Made by a program: the position numbers and the translations under genes. Shown piece after piece: positions 50,103-58,474 of a stretch of 64,000 nucleotides of DNA. The stretch is from Cloacibacterium sp. TD35 (GTDB taxonomy: Bacteria; Bacteroidota; Bacteroidia; Flavobacteriales; Weeksellaceae). Below the pieces are notes generated by a model. The model did not search any database, had not been told where the DNA came from, and saw nothing but the letters and a program-made list of their open reading frames with translations. The number at the start of each line of letters is the position of its first letter. Position 1 is the first letter of the stretch. The DNA is taken from positions 2,052,001 through 2,116,000 of the forward strand of contig NZ_CP104850.1 in assembly GCF_028864635.1 (NCBI RefSeq), read 5' to 3'.

Positions 50103-50713
50103 TGAATTACATTAAACAAGTCATTGGTTTTACCCTAGGCGTAATCCTTACTTTATTGCTCGTTTATTTTTTTAGAAATATTGGCAAAAATGATGACCAA
50201 GTTTCTACAGATTACTATGTGCTCACCAACCAAATTTCTAAAATGAATAAAATGGTGGTGATAGAACAAGATTTTTCAAACTTGCAAAAAACCAAAATCA
50301 CTAATCTTCTTTTTGGAATCAAAGGTTTACCTTCCAGCGAAAAAGAAATCGTGATTTTCACCAAGGCAAAAGCGCAGGTCACTTATGATTTGAAAAAAAT
50401 GAAAATCGAGGTAGATTCTGTTGATAAAAAAATGATTATCAAAGAAATCCCAAATGCTGACATCAAGATTTTTACAGATGCAGAAATCACTTCGCTTGAT
50501 GATTCATTTTTCGACCGTTTTTCTGAAGAAGATTTCAAAAGAATTACCAATAAAGCAAGAAAAAACGCCGAAAAAACCGTTGACCAAAACAAGTTGAGAA
50601 CAGAAGGCAGAAAACAATTAATGACAAATCTAAATGAAATTTTCGTTTTAGCTAAAGCATTGAATTATGAAATCGTAGACGAAACGCAAAGTTTCGATTT
50701 ATCTAAATTCTAA
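50102..50713 (+). CDS. DUF4230 family membrane-anchored protein
   Basis: A 203-residue protein with one N-terminal membrane helix (about 7-25) and a DUF4230 domain (EKEIVIFTKAKAQVTYDLKKMKIEVDS in pieces, then SFFDRFSEEDF). The family is widespread in Bacteroidota and Firmicutes and has no known function. The start codon overlaps the stop of the lipoprotein gene (TAATG), so translation is coupled. Confidence 0.82.
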   Translation: MNYIKQVIGFTLGVILTLLLVYFFRNIGKNDDQVSTDYYVLTNQISKMNKMVVIEQDFSNLQKTKITNLLFGIKGLPSSEKEIVIFTKAKAQVTYDLKKMKIEVDSVDKKMIIKEIPNADIKIFTDAEITSLDDSFFDRFSEEDFKRITNKARKNAEKTVDQNKLRTEGRKQLMTNLNEIFVLAKALNYEIVDETQSFDLSKF

Positions 50714-50789
50714 AAACTTTTTGCAATATTTTATAAAACATTTCCTCAGAATTTTCCAGAATTTTGAATAACTTAAAAATTCAAAAATC

Positions 50790-50987
50790 ATGGAAAAAGA
50801 TAAAAGAAAAAACACAGCAGAAAATAACGCGCAAAACGCTAAACAAAATCAAGATTTTCCTAATCTACCTCAAACTCCAAGATTAGAAGGAGCTTCTAAA
50901 ATTGAAGAAAAGCAAGTCAAAAAAACTTCTAAACTTCACAAAGATGGTAGAACAGACAATACCGAACAAAATAAAACCGAAGAGTAA
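50790..50987 (+). CDS. Small charged, probably disordered protein
   Basis: A 65-residue protein rich in Lys, Asn, Gln, Glu and Thr, with low hydrophobicity and no signal or membrane segment. The middle holds DFPNLPQTPRLEGA, the rest is low-complexity. No family recognised. A terminator hairpin whose stem overlaps the stop codon supports it as an expressed gene. Function unknown. Confidence 0.55.
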   Translation: MEKDKRKNTAENNAQNAKQNQDFPNLPQTPRLEGASKIEEKQVKKTSKLHKDGRTDNTEQNKTEE

Positions 50988-51000
50988 TTTCTTCGGTTTT
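50973..51000 (+). terminator. Terminator overlapping the stop of the small charged-protein gene
   Basis: AAAACCGAAGA and TCTTCGGTTTT pair with a 6-nt loop that contains the stop codon region; a T-rich tract follows. Confidence 0.8.
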
Positions 51001-51054
51001 CTATTTTAAGTTCTAATATTATCTTTGAATTTAAGAAACATCAAAAAAAATCCT

Positions 51055-51062
51055 TATTTTTG
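51055..51062 (+). promoter_or_regulatory. -7 promoter box of thrS
   Basis: TATTTTTG, with its G 27 nt before the ATG at 51089. A second TAnnTTTG match (TATCTTTG, 51020-51027) lies upstream and could be an alternative promoter. Confidence 0.6.
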
Positions 51063-51088
51063 CACATTATTAAAATTAGGATTCCAAA

Positions 51089-53008
51089 ATGATTAAAATT
51101 ACTCTTCCAGACGGAAGCATTCGTGAGTTTGAAGGTGTAGTTACACCTCTAGAAGTTGCAAAATCTATCTCTGAAGGTTTGGCTAGAAACACTATTTCTG
51201 CTTTGGTAAACGGCAAACAAGTAGAAGTCACGACGCCAATTAAAGAAGATGCTACGCTTACGTTGCTCACCTGGAATGATGATTTAGGAAAGAAAGCTTT
51301 TTGGCATTCTTCAGCACACATTTTGGCTCAATCTATTTTAGATTTTTATCCAAATGCTAAATTAACTATTGGTCCTGCGATTGAAAACGGGTTTTATTAT
51401 GATGTAGATTTCGGTGATGAATCACTTTCTGAAAAAGATTTTGAAAAAATCGAGAAAAAAATGCTCGAAAACGCTAAAAAAGATGCGACTTTCAATCTTT
51501 ATTCGGTTTCAAAAGCAGATGCACTGAAAGAATATGCAGACAATCCTTACAAAACTGAATTAATCGAAAATTTACAAGACGGCGAAATCACTTTCTGTAC
51601 TCATGATAACTTCACAGACCTTTGTAGAGGTGGTCATATTCCAAGTACTGGTATCGTAAAAGCTGTAAAAATTCTTAATGCAGCAGGAGCATATTGGAGA
51701 GGAGACGAAAAAAACAAGCAATTAACTAGAGTTTACGGAATTTCTTTCCCTAAACAAAAAGAATTGACAGAATATCTAGAAAGATTAGAAGAAGCAAAAA
51801 GAAGAGACCACAGAAAACTTGGAAAAGAACTAGGAATCTTCGCATTTTCTGAAAAAGTAGGTGCTGGTTTACCACTTTGGTTGCCAAAAGGAACTGCACT
51901 GAGAAAAAAATTAGAAAATTTCCTTTCAGAAGCACAGAAAAAAGGCGGTTATGAGTTTGTAATGACTCCTCATATTGGGAATATTGAATTGTACAAAACT
52001 TCTGGGCACTATGAGAAATATGGAGCAGATTCTTTCCAATCGATTAAAACGCCAAACGAAGGTGAAGAATTTTTCTTAAAACCAATGAACTGCCCTCATC
52101 ACTGCGAGATTTATAAAACTTCTCAATGGTCTTATAAAGATTTACCAAAGAGATATGCAGAATTCGGAACGGTTTATAGATACGAGCAATCTGGTGAATT
52201 ACATGGTTTAACCAGAGTAAGAGGTTTCACTCAAGATGATGCACACTTATTTTGTACTCCAGACCAATTATTAACCGAATTTGAAGCGGTAATTGATTTG
52301 GTTCTTTACGTTTTCAGAAGCCTAGGATTCGAAGATTTCGTGACTCAAGTTTCACTTAGAGACAAAGAAAACAGATCAAAATACATTGGCTCAGAAGAAA
52401 ACTGGGAAAAAGCAGAAACTGCAATTATCACTGCTGCACAAAATAAAGGTCTTAAAACCATTGTAGAATACGGCGAAGCAGCTTTCTATGGTCCTAAATT
52501 AGACTTCATGGTAAAAGATGCTTTAGGCAGAAGTTGGCAATTAGGAACTATTCAAGTAGATTACAATCTACCAGAGAGATTTGATCTTTGGTACACTGGT
52601 AATGACAATGAAAAACACAGACCAGTGATGATTCACAGAGCACCATTTGGTTCTATGGAACGTTTCATTGCCATTTTACTAGAAAACACTGCAGGAGACT
52701 TCCCTCTTTGGTTAAGTCCAGACCAATTTATCATTCTGCCTATTTCTGAAAAATATGTAGATTATGCTAAAAAAGTTTCACAATTATTAGAAAATCACGA
52801 TATTAGCGGTCTAATTGACGATAGAAACGAAAAAACAGGTAAGAAAATTCGTGATGCAGAATTGAAGAAAATTCCGTTTATGTTAGTCGTAGGAGAAAAT
52901 GAAGAACAGAACGGCACCATTTCTGTAAGAAGACGTGGAGAGGGCGATTTAGGAGTAATGAAATTAGAAGATTTCGTAACCTATTTCAAAGAAGCGGCAA
53001 AAATTTAA
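51089..53008 (+). CDS. thrS: Threonyl-tRNA synthetase
   Basis: A 639-residue class II aminoacyl-tRNA synthetase. In order: a TGS domain (1-62), the editing domain with HSSAHILAQ and the CTHD...CRGGH zinc/editing region, the catalytic core with [46 protein letters not shown] (motif 2 in the first part), and motif 3 [11 protein letters not shown], then the anticodon-binding domain ([10 protein letters not shown]). No T-box leader is visible. infC follows 50 nt downstream without a terminator. Confidence 0.97.
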   Translation: MIKITLPDGSIREFEGVVTPLEVAKSISEGLARNTISALVNGKQVEVTTPIKEDATLTLLTWNDDLGKKAFWHSSAHILAQSILDFYPNAKLTIGPAIENGFYYDVDFGDESLSEKDFEKIEKKMLENAKKDATFNLYSVSKADALKEYADNPYKTELIENLQDGEITFCTHDNFTDLCRGGHIPSTGIVKAVKILNAAGAYWRGDEKNKQLTRVYGISFPKQKELTEYLERLEEAKRRDHRKLGKELGIFAFSEKVGAGLPLWLPKGTALRKKLENFLSEAQKKGGYEFVMTPHIGNIELYKTSGHYEKYGADSFQSIKTPNEGEEFFLKPMNCPHHCEIYKTSQWSYKDLPKRYAEFGTVYRYEQSGELHGLTRVRGFTQDDAHLFCTPDQLLTEFEAVIDLVLYVFRSLGFEDFVTQVSLRDKENRSKYIGSEENWEKAETAIITAAQNKGLKTIVEYGEAAFYGPKLDFMVKDALGRSWQLGTIQVDYNLPERFDLWYTGNDNEKHRPVMIHRAPFGSMERFIAILLENTAGDFPLWLSPDQFIILPISEKYVDYAKKVSQLLENHDISGLIDDRNEKTGKKIRDAELKKIPFMLVVGENEEQNGTISVRRRGEGDLGVMKLEDFVTYFKEAAKI

Positions 53009-53058
53009 AAAAGCTAAAAAAGCTTACAACAAAGAATTAACTTTAAAATTATACAACT

Positions 53059-53625
53059 ATAGCACAGAAATTTAACAACAGAGGAAGAGGACCAATGCGT
53101 CGCCCTGTACAAGAAGACTTACATCAAATTAACGAAAAAATCCGTGCAAAGGAAGTTCGTTTAGTAGGAGATAATGTAGAACCAGGAGTGTATCCTTTAG
53201 CAAGAGCTATTGCAATTGCTCAGGAACAAGATCTTGATTTAGTCGTTATTTCAGATAAAGCAGAACCTTATATCTGTAGAGTTCTTGAATACAAAAAATT
53301 TCTTTACGAACAAAAGAAAAAACAAAAGGAACTCAAGGCTAAGCAAGTAAAAGTTGTAGTTAAAGAAATCAGATTCGGACCTCAAACAGACGATCATGAT
53401 TTCGAGTTCAAGAAAAAACATGCCGAGAAATTTTTAGAAGAAGGCTCTAAATTGAAAACGTATGTTTTCTTCAAAGGACGTTCTATTATCTTCAAAGATC
53501 AAGGTGAAATCTTACTTCTAAGACTCGCTCAAGAGCTAGAACACGTAGGAAAAGTAGACCAAATGCCTAAACTGGAAGGTAAGAGAATGATTATGATGAT
53601 GAGCCCTAAAAAAGCGGCTAAATAA
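53059..53625 (+). CDS. infC: Translation initiation factor IF-3, apparent AUA start
   Basis: An IF-3 of about 188 residues if it starts at ATA 53059, or 176 from the first ATG at 53095. It shows [55 protein letters not shown] and [14 protein letters not shown]-3 polices start-codon choice on the 30S subunit. The in-frame sequence between 53059 and 53095 encodes a basic [11 protein letters not shown] segment typical of IF-3 N-terminal tails, with an in-frame stop at 53044 and no ATG, GTG or TTG in between. A non-canonical start fits the known autoregulation of infC. The ATG at 53095 is the conservative alternative. Confidence 0.93.
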   Translation: MAQKFNNRGRGPMRRPVQEDLHQINEKIRAKEVRLVGDNVEPGVYPLARAIAIAQEQDLDLVVISDKAEPYICRVLEYKKFLYEQKKKQKELKAKQVKVVVKEIRFGPQTDDHDFEFKKKHAEKFLEEGSKLKTYVFFKGRSIIFKDQGEILLLRLAQELEHVGKVDQMPKLEGKRMIMMMSPKKAAK

Positions 53626-53647
53626 TCTTTAATAAAAATAATTTTAC

Positions 53648-53680
53648 ATCAAGGGATTTCTCCTCTGAAATCTCTTGATT
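53648..53680 (+). promoter_or_regulatory. 13-bp hairpin between infC and rpmI
   Basis: ATCAAGGGATTTC (53648-53660) pairs with GAAATCTCTTGAT (53667-53679), one pair being G-U, with a 6-nt loop. No T run follows. It may be an attenuator-like or processing hairpin that separates expression of infC from the ribosomal protein genes. Confidence 0.6.
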
Positions 53681-53709
53681 ATAGTATTGCAGAGTATTAT
53701 AAATTTTTA

Positions 53710-53717
53710 TAATTTTG
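53710..53717 (+). promoter_or_regulatory. -7 promoter box before rpmI
   Basis: TAATTTTG, with its G 38 nt before the rpmI ATG at 53755. It suggests a separate rpmI-rplT transcript. Confidence 0.5.
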
Positions 53718-53754
53718 CAAACTCATTGATAACAAATACATAAAAAGCAAAACA

Positions 53755-53952
53755 ATGCCAAAATTAAAAACGAAATCAGGTGCTAAAAAGCGTTTTGCTC
53801 TTACTGGTACAGGTAAGATCAAAAGAAAAAATGCTTACAAAAGCCACATCTTAACTAAAAAAGAAACGAAGCAAAAGAGAAATCTTACGCAAACTTCTTA
53901 CGTTGCTACTGTGGATGAGAAAAGCGTTCTTCGCCAATTAGCAATTAAGTAG
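53755..53952 (+). CDS. rpmI: 50S ribosomal protein bL35
   Basis: A 65-residue basic protein: [20 protein letters not shown] at the N-terminus and [14 protein letters not shown] in the middle are diagnostic of bL35. It is followed by rplT after a 129-bp spacer that contains a structured element. The order infC-rpmI-rplT is conserved across bacteria. Confidence 0.97.
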   Translation: MPKLKTKSGAKKRFALTGTGKIKRKNAYKSHILTKKETKQKRNLTQTSYVATVDEKSVLRQLAIK

Positions 53953-54008
53953 TTTTTATAAATCAATATTCGGTTTATAAGAATTCCTAAAAAATTCATT
54001 AAAAGTTA

Positions 54009-54053
54009 ACCCTGAAACGGTGCCTATAAGAGAACTTTAAACGCAGTTCCGCC
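54009..54053 (+). ncRNA. Candidate L20-binding leader element before rplT
   Basis: GGTG (54019-54022) pairs with CGCC (54050-54053); a 9-nt bulge CCTATAAGA follows on the 5' side, then GAACT (54032-54036) pairs with AGTTC (54045-54049) around an 8-nt loop. CCTGAAACGGTGCCTATAAG is close to a conserved 23S rRNA domain I stretch (CCTGAAACCGTGTGCCTACAAG type). L20 is known to repress its operon in other bacteria through rRNA-like sites. The equation with such a site is inference. Confidence 0.5.
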
Positions 54054-54081
54054 CTTTTCAAAAAAACAAAAAATTTAAATT

Positions 54082-54426
54082 ATGCCAAGATCAGTAAACG
54101 CTGTAGCGTCTAGAGCGCGCAGAAAAAAAGTTTTAAAGCAGGCTAAAGGTTTTTTCGGTAGAAGAAAAAATGTTTGGACTGTAGCTAAAAATGCCGTAGA
54201 AAAAGCAATGCAATATGCTTACCGCGGTAGAAAAGAGAAGAAAAGAAGCTTCAGAGGCCTTTGGATTACCAGAATTAACGCTGGAACTAGAGAGCACGGA
54301 ATGTCTTACTCTCAATTTATGGGAGCTCTTAAAAAGAACAACATCGAGCTAAACAGAAAAGTTCTTGCAGACCTTGCAATGAATCATCCAGAAGCTTTCA
54401 AAGCTGTTGTAGATCAAGTAAAATAA
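54082..54426 (+). CDS. rplT: 50S ribosomal protein bL20
   Basis: A 114-residue bL20, an early 23S rRNA assembly protein. The basic N-terminal extension ([29 protein letters not shown] in short pieces) and [33 protein letters not shown] are diagnostic. It is the last gene of thrS-infC-rpmI-rplT and ends at a strong terminator. Confidence 0.97.
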   Translation: MPRSVNAVASRARRKKVLKQAKGFFGRRKNVWTVAKNAVEKAMQYAYRGRKEKKRSFRGLWITRINAGTREHGMSYSQFMGALKKNNIELNRKVLADLAMNHPEAFKAVVDQVK

Positions 54427-54452
54427 TGTAAAACAAATTTGTTATCAATAAT

Positions 54453-54485
54453 AAATCCTAAACTTTTTTAGTTTAGGATTTTTTT
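54453..54485 (+). terminator. Terminator of rplT
   Basis: AAATCCTAAACT and AGTTTAGGATTT form a 12-bp stem with a 5-nt loop and a T run. Confidence 0.9.
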
Positions 54486-54501
54486 ATTTCAAAAACTTTT
54501 A

Positions 54502-54509
54502 TAAATTTG
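54502..54509 (+). promoter_or_regulatory. -7 promoter box of the trp operon
   Basis: TAAATTTG, with its G 6 nt before the leader-peptide ATG at 54515 (12 nt before the second ATG at 54521). It is an unusually short distance, so the leader peptide is translated almost from the 5' end. Confidence 0.65.
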
Positions 54510-54514
54510 CCCCA

Positions 54515-54577
54515 ATGAAAATGAATAGCAACAAAAATTGGTGGTGGCACTTATACTCTACGCTGAGTCTAAGGTAA
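54515..54577 (+). CDS. trpL: trp operon leader peptide
   Basis: A 20-codon reading frame directly upstream of trpE. It contains three consecutive Trp codons (54539-54547) preceded by KN and followed by HLYSTLSLR and a TAA stop. A run of three Trp in a 20-residue peptide just before the trp genes is a hallmark of attenuation: charged tRNA-Trp supply is sensed by ribosome position. The second Met codon (54521) is an alternative start. The stop codon lies 4 nt after the antiterminator strand. Confidence 0.88.
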   Translation: MKMNSNKNWWWHLYSTLSLR

Positions 54578-54660
54578 TACTGCTATGCTTTGAATCTATA
54601 CTAAAATAAAATTCATTTCATGAGAAGACTTCAGCGATTATACCGTTGAAGTCTTTTTTT
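54561..54660 (+). promoter_or_regulatory. trp attenuator (antiterminator and terminator)
   Basis: The terminator AAGACTTCAGCG (54625-54636) pairs with CGTTGAAGTCTT (54644-54655), one G-U, followed by a T run. The alternative pairing joins CGCTGAGTCT (54561-54570) in the leader peptide frame with AGACTTCAGCG (54626-54636), with a 1-nt bulge. A ribosome stalled at the Trp codons leaves 54561-54570 free, so the antiterminator forms; one at the stop codon covers it, so the terminator forms. Confidence 0.88.
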
Positions 54661-54695
54661 ATTTAAAAACTTTTTAAAAATATCTCTTAAAATAT

Positions 54696-56114
54696 ATGCA
54701 AAACTCAAAACTTAGAATCAAAACCACCTCTAAATCATTGATGGGAGACCTTCATACAGCGATGGGAATTTATCTGAAACTCAGAGATAAATTCAGAGAT
54801 ACCATTCTACTGGAAAGTGCCGACCACAATGTAAATAACAACAGTTTTTCTTACATCGCTATCAATGCAATTGCAGGAGTAGAAATTAAAAATCTACAGG
54901 AAATGGAAGTGAAATTTCCATTAACCGCTCCAGAAAAATATCAAATTCCAGAAAATTTCAATATCACTGAATATTTAGAAAATTTTTCCAAAAGTTTTGA
55001 TTGCGAAAAGGTAAAAAAACCAGTTGAAAAAATGGCTCAAGGTTTATTTGGTTACACCAGTTTTGATGCCGTTCAGTTTTTTGAAACCATCCAATTCAAA
55101 CCTCAAAGCAAGGAAGTAGAAATCCCTATTTTACGTTACAGATTTTATCAATATGTGATTGCTATTAATCATTTTAATGATGAAATGTTCCTCATCGAAA
55201 ATAAAATTGATGGTTTAAAATCTGATATTTCAGAAATTGAGAGTATCATTCAAAATAAAGACGTTGCACTCTACCCTTTCGAAAAAATAGACGAAGAAAC
55301 CTCTAATTTAAGTGATGAAGAATACAGAGATTTGGTAGAATTAGCAAAGAAACACTGTTTCCGTGGAGATGTTTTCCAATTGGTTTTAAGCAGAAGATTT
55401 GAGCAAAAATTTAGAGGAGATGAGTTCAATGTTTACAGAGCATTGAGAAATATCAATCCTTCTCCCTACCTATTTTTCTTTGATTATGGCGATTATAAAT
55501 TAATGGGCTCAAGTCCAGAAAGCCAGTTGATTATTCAAAATCATAAAGCCGTAATTCACCCTATTGCAGGAACTTTTCGCAGAACTGGCGACACCGAAAA
55601 AGATTTACAACTGGCCGAAACATTGAAAAAAGATCCAAAAGAAAACGCAGAGCACACCATGTTGGTAGATTTAGCCAGAAATGATTTAAGCAAATTAGGG
55701 AAAAACGTAACGGTGTCTAAACTGAAAGAAATTCAATTATTTTCACACGTAATTCACATGGTTTCAGAAGTCACTGCAGAATTAGACGAAAAAACCAATC
55801 CTTATGAAATGATTGCGACTACTTTTCCGCAAGGAACATTGAGTGGCGCTCCAAAATATAAAGCTCTTGAACTCATCGATGCTTATGAAAAAACTTCCCG
55901 CGGTTATTATGGAGGTTGTATTGGCTTTGTAGGCTTTGACGGAAGCTGCAACCAAGCCATAATGATTAGAACATTTTTAAGTAAAAATAATACGCTTTTC
56001 TATCAAGCTGGTGCTGGAATTGTAGCCAAATCTTCCGCAGAAAATGAGTTGCAAGAAGTAAATAACAAACTAAACGCCTTGAAAATGGCAGTTAAAAAAG
56101 CAGAAAAATTATGA
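54696..56114 (+). CDS. trpE: Anthranilate synthase component I
   Basis: A 472-residue chorismate-utilising enzyme that with TrpG forms anthranilate from chorismate and glutamine. The LLES tryptophan-feedback motif is at 38-41. The catalytic domain shows FRGDVFQLVLSRRFEQ, GSSPES, IHPIAGTFRRTGDTEKD and MLVDLARNDLSKLG, ending with FPQGTLSGAPKYKALELID (core GTLSGAPK). It is the first structural gene after the attenuator. trpG overlaps its end by 4 nt (ATGA). Confidence 0.97.
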   Translation: MQNSKLRIKTTSKSLMGDLHTAMGIYLKLRDKFRDTILLESADHNVNNNSFSYIAINAIAGVEIKNLQEMEVKFPLTAPEKYQIPENFNITEYLENFSKSFDCEKVKKPVEKMAQGLFGYTSFDAVQFFETIQFKPQSKEVEIPILRYRFYQYVIAINHFNDEMFLIENKIDGLKSDISEIESIIQNKDVALYPFEKIDEETSNLSDEEYRDLVELAKKHCFRGDVFQLVLSRRFEQKFRGDEFNVYRALRNINPSPYLFFFDYGDYKLMGSSPESQLIIQNHKAVIHPIAGTFRRTGDTEKDLQLAETLKKDPKENAEHTMLVDLARNDLSKLGKNVTVSKLKEIQLFSHVIHMVSEVTAELDEKTNPYEMIATTFPQGTLSGAPKYKALELIDAYEKTSRGYYGGCIGFVGFDGSCNQAIMIRTFLSKNNTLFYQAGAGIVAKSSAENELQEVNNKLNALKMAVKKAEKL

Positions 56115-56677
56115 GAGTTTTAGTTTTCGATAATTATGATAGTTTCACCTACAATCTCGTTCAAATTGTAGAGCAGATTTTAGGCGAAAAAGTAGAGGTG
56201 TATAGAAATGACGAAATTCTTTTAGAAGACATCAATAAATATGATAAAATCATTCTTTCTCCAGGTCCAGGAATTCCAGAAGAAGCAGGTATTTTATTAG
56301 ACGTGATTAAAAAATATGCACCTACTAAATCAATTTTTGGGGTTTGTCTTGGTCAACAAGCGATTGCCGAAGCTTTTGGCGGAAGTCTCATTAATCTTTC
56401 GGAAATCTATCACGGTGTTGCAACCGAAGCGAAACAAATAAAACCACACAAAATTCTAGAAAATTTACCCGAAGTTTTAGAAGTAGGTCGTTATCATTCT
56501 TGGGCTGTAAATCCTGACGATTTCCCAGAGGAATTAGTAATTACCTCTGTAGATGATTCTGGAATGATTATGAGCCTAAAACACAAAGAATACGACGTTC
56601 ACGCTGTTCAATATCATCCTGAAAGTATTTTAACTCCAAAAGGAAGAGAAATTTTAATCAATTTTTTGAAAAATTAA
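56111..56677 (+). CDS. trpG: Anthranilate synthase component II (glutamine amidotransferase)
   Basis: A 188-residue class I amidotransferase. The oxyanion motif is SPGPGIPEEAG; the nucleophile is the Cys of FGVCLGQQAIAEAFGG; the His-Glu pair is in VQYHPESILT. It supplies ammonia to TrpE. The start overlaps the trpE stop and trpD begins 1 bp after its stop, so translation is coupled. It might also serve p-aminobenzoate synthesis. Confidence 0.96.
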   Translation: MRVLVFDNYDSFTYNLVQIVEQILGEKVEVYRNDEILLEDINKYDKIILSPGPGIPEEAGILLDVIKKYAPTKSIFGVCLGQQAIAEAFGGSLINLSEIYHGVATEAKQIKPHKILENLPEVLEVGRYHSWAVNPDDFPEELVITSVDDSGMIMSLKHKEYDVHAVQYHPESILTPKGREILINFLKN

Positions 56678-56678
56678 A

Positions 56679-57668
56679 ATGAAACAAATTTTACAATACC
56701 TTTTCAATCATCAAACATTGACCAAAGCCGAAGCAAAGGCTATTATGATTGAAATTGCACAAAATAAATTCAATGAAACAGAAGTTTCGGCATTTATCAC
56801 TGTTTTTATGATGCGAAGCATTACGCTCGAAGAAATGCAAGGCTTCCGCGAAGCTTTGTTGCAGTTGGCAAAACCTATTGATTTAGGAACAGATGATTTA
56901 GTGGACATTGTAGGAACTGGTGGCGATGGAAAAAACACCTTCAATATTTCAACTTTGGCAAGTTTTATTGTGGCTGGAACCGGACAAAAAGTAGCCAAAC
57001 AAGGGAATTATGGTGCTTCTACTATTTCTGGAGCTTCTAACGTTTTAGAAGAATTAGGTTATCAGTTCAAAGATAATCAGGAAGATTTAAAGAAAGATTT
57101 AGAAAAAGCTAACATTTGTTTTCTTCACGCTCCGCTTTTTCACCCCGCTTTAAAAACAGTGGCTCCTCTAAGAAAAGGACTGGGCTTGAGAACATTTTTT
57201 AATCTTTTAGGTCCATTGGTAAATCCTGCGAAACCGAAATTTTCTATGATTGGCGTTTACAGTTTAGAAATCGCAAGATTGTATCAATATATTTTGCAAA
57301 AAAACAATGAAGATTTCATGTTGGTTCATGCTTTAGACGGTTATGACGAGATTTCTTTGACAGGAGACAGTAAAATTTTCAACAAAAACGGTGAAGAAAT
57401 TTTTTCTGCTGAAGAATTAGGATTTAAAAATATAGAAGCAGAAACCATTTTTGGCGGTGATACTAAAGAAGCAGCAGCACAAATTTTCAAAAATGTCTTG
57501 GAAGGAAATGGAACTTACGAACAAAATGCTGTAGTTCTTGCCAACGCAGCAAAAGCACTTCAAAACACAGGAAAATATGAAAACTACGAGATAAGCTTAG
57601 CAGCTGCCAAAGAGAGTTTAGAAAGTGGAAAAGCGCTAGAATGTTTAAATAAACTTATTACAATTTAA
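56679..57668 (+). CDS. trpD: Anthranilate phosphoribosyltransferase
   Basis: A 329-residue enzyme that adds the phosphoribosyl group to anthranilate. It shows the PRPP-binding GTGGDGKNTFNIST, KQGNYGASTISGASNVLEELG (core GNYGAS), HPALKTVAPLRKGLGLRT and FNLLGPLVNPA. It starts 1 bp after trpG and is followed by trpC after about 30 bp. Confidence 0.97.
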   Translation: MKQILQYLFNHQTLTKAEAKAIMIEIAQNKFNETEVSAFITVFMMRSITLEEMQGFREALLQLAKPIDLGTDDLVDIVGTGGDGKNTFNISTLASFIVAGTGQKVAKQGNYGASTISGASNVLEELGYQFKDNQEDLKKDLEKANICFLHAPLFHPALKTVAPLRKGLGLRTFFNLLGPLVNPAKPKFSMIGVYSLEIARLYQYILQKNNEDFMLVHALDGYDEISLTGDSKIFNKNGEEIFSAEELGFKNIEAETIFGGDTKEAAAQIFKNVLEGNGTYEQNAVVLANAAKALQNTGKYENYEISLAAAKESLESGKALECLNKLITI

Positions 57669-57699
57669 GCTCAAATTGTATATAAAACGTAACTTTAAA

Positions 57700-58473
57700 A
57701 TGAATATTTTAGATAAAATAGTAGCCAGAAAAAAGGAAGAAATTGCTTTCTCTAAAAGTAAAATTTCTGTTGAAGAACTGAAAAATTCTGAATTTTTCAG
57801 TAGAAATACTTTTTCATTGAGAGAATCTGTAAAAGCCAGAAACGGAATTATTGCTGAATTCAAGAGACAATCGCCAAGTAAAGGAATCATCAACAATCAA
57901 TTTTCGCCAATAGAAATCGTAACGAAATATGAAGAATTTGGCGCAAGTGGAATCTCAATTTTGACGGATAAAGACTTTTTTGGAGGCAATTTTGAAGATA
58001 TTTTGAGTGTGAGAAATTCTGTAAACATCCCGATTTTAAGGAAAGATTTTATGGTAGATGAATATCAATTCTACGAAGCAAAATCTATTGGTGCAGATGT
58101 GATTTTACTCATTGCAGCTTGTCTTTCGCCAACTCAAGTTCAAGAATTTACGGCTTTAGCACACGAATTGAATTTGGAAGTTTTACTGGAAATTCACACC
58201 GAAGAAGAATTAGAACACTTCAATCCAAATATTGATTTGGTGGGCATTAACAATCGAAATTTAAAAGATTTCAAAGTAGATTTACAACATTCTGTCAATC
58301 TGAAAAATTTGCTTCCAAAAGGAACTTTATCTGTTGCAGAAAGTGGCATTTACAATGTGGAAGATTTTAAATTTTTGAAAGAAAAAGGATTTGACGCTTT
58401 CTTGATGGGAGAATATTTCATGAAAACCGAAAATCCTGGAAAAACGTTTGAAGAATTTTCTAAACTTATTTAA
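57700..58473 (+). CDS. trpC: Indole-3-glycerol phosphate synthase
   Basis: A 257-residue TIM barrel. IIAEFKRQSPSKG supplies the catalytic Glu and Lys; ISILTDKDFFGG, LRKDFMVDEYQ, LLEIHTEEEL, GINNRNLKDF and SVAESGI mark later strands. It closes the indole ring. The ATG at 57700 (MNILDKIV) is preferred over the earlier in-frame start at 57676. trpF begins 1 bp after its stop. Confidence 0.97.
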   Translation: MNILDKIVARKKEEIAFSKSKISVEELKNSEFFSRNTFSLRESVKARNGIIAEFKRQSPSKGIINNQFSPIEIVTKYEEFGASGISILTDKDFFGGNFEDILSVRNSVNIPILRKDFMVDEYQFYEAKSIGADVILLIAACLSPTQVQEFTALAHELNLEVLLEIHTEEELEHFNPNIDLVGINNRNLKDFKVDLQHSVNLKNLLPKGTLSVAESGIYNVEDFKFLKEKGFDAFLMGEYFMKTENPGKTFEEFSKLI

Positions 58474-58474
58474 A

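Noticed and set aside
51000-51088. T-box or other tRNA-sensing leader for thrS
   Set aside because: The region is short, holds only promoter-like boxes, and shows no T-box motif or terminator.
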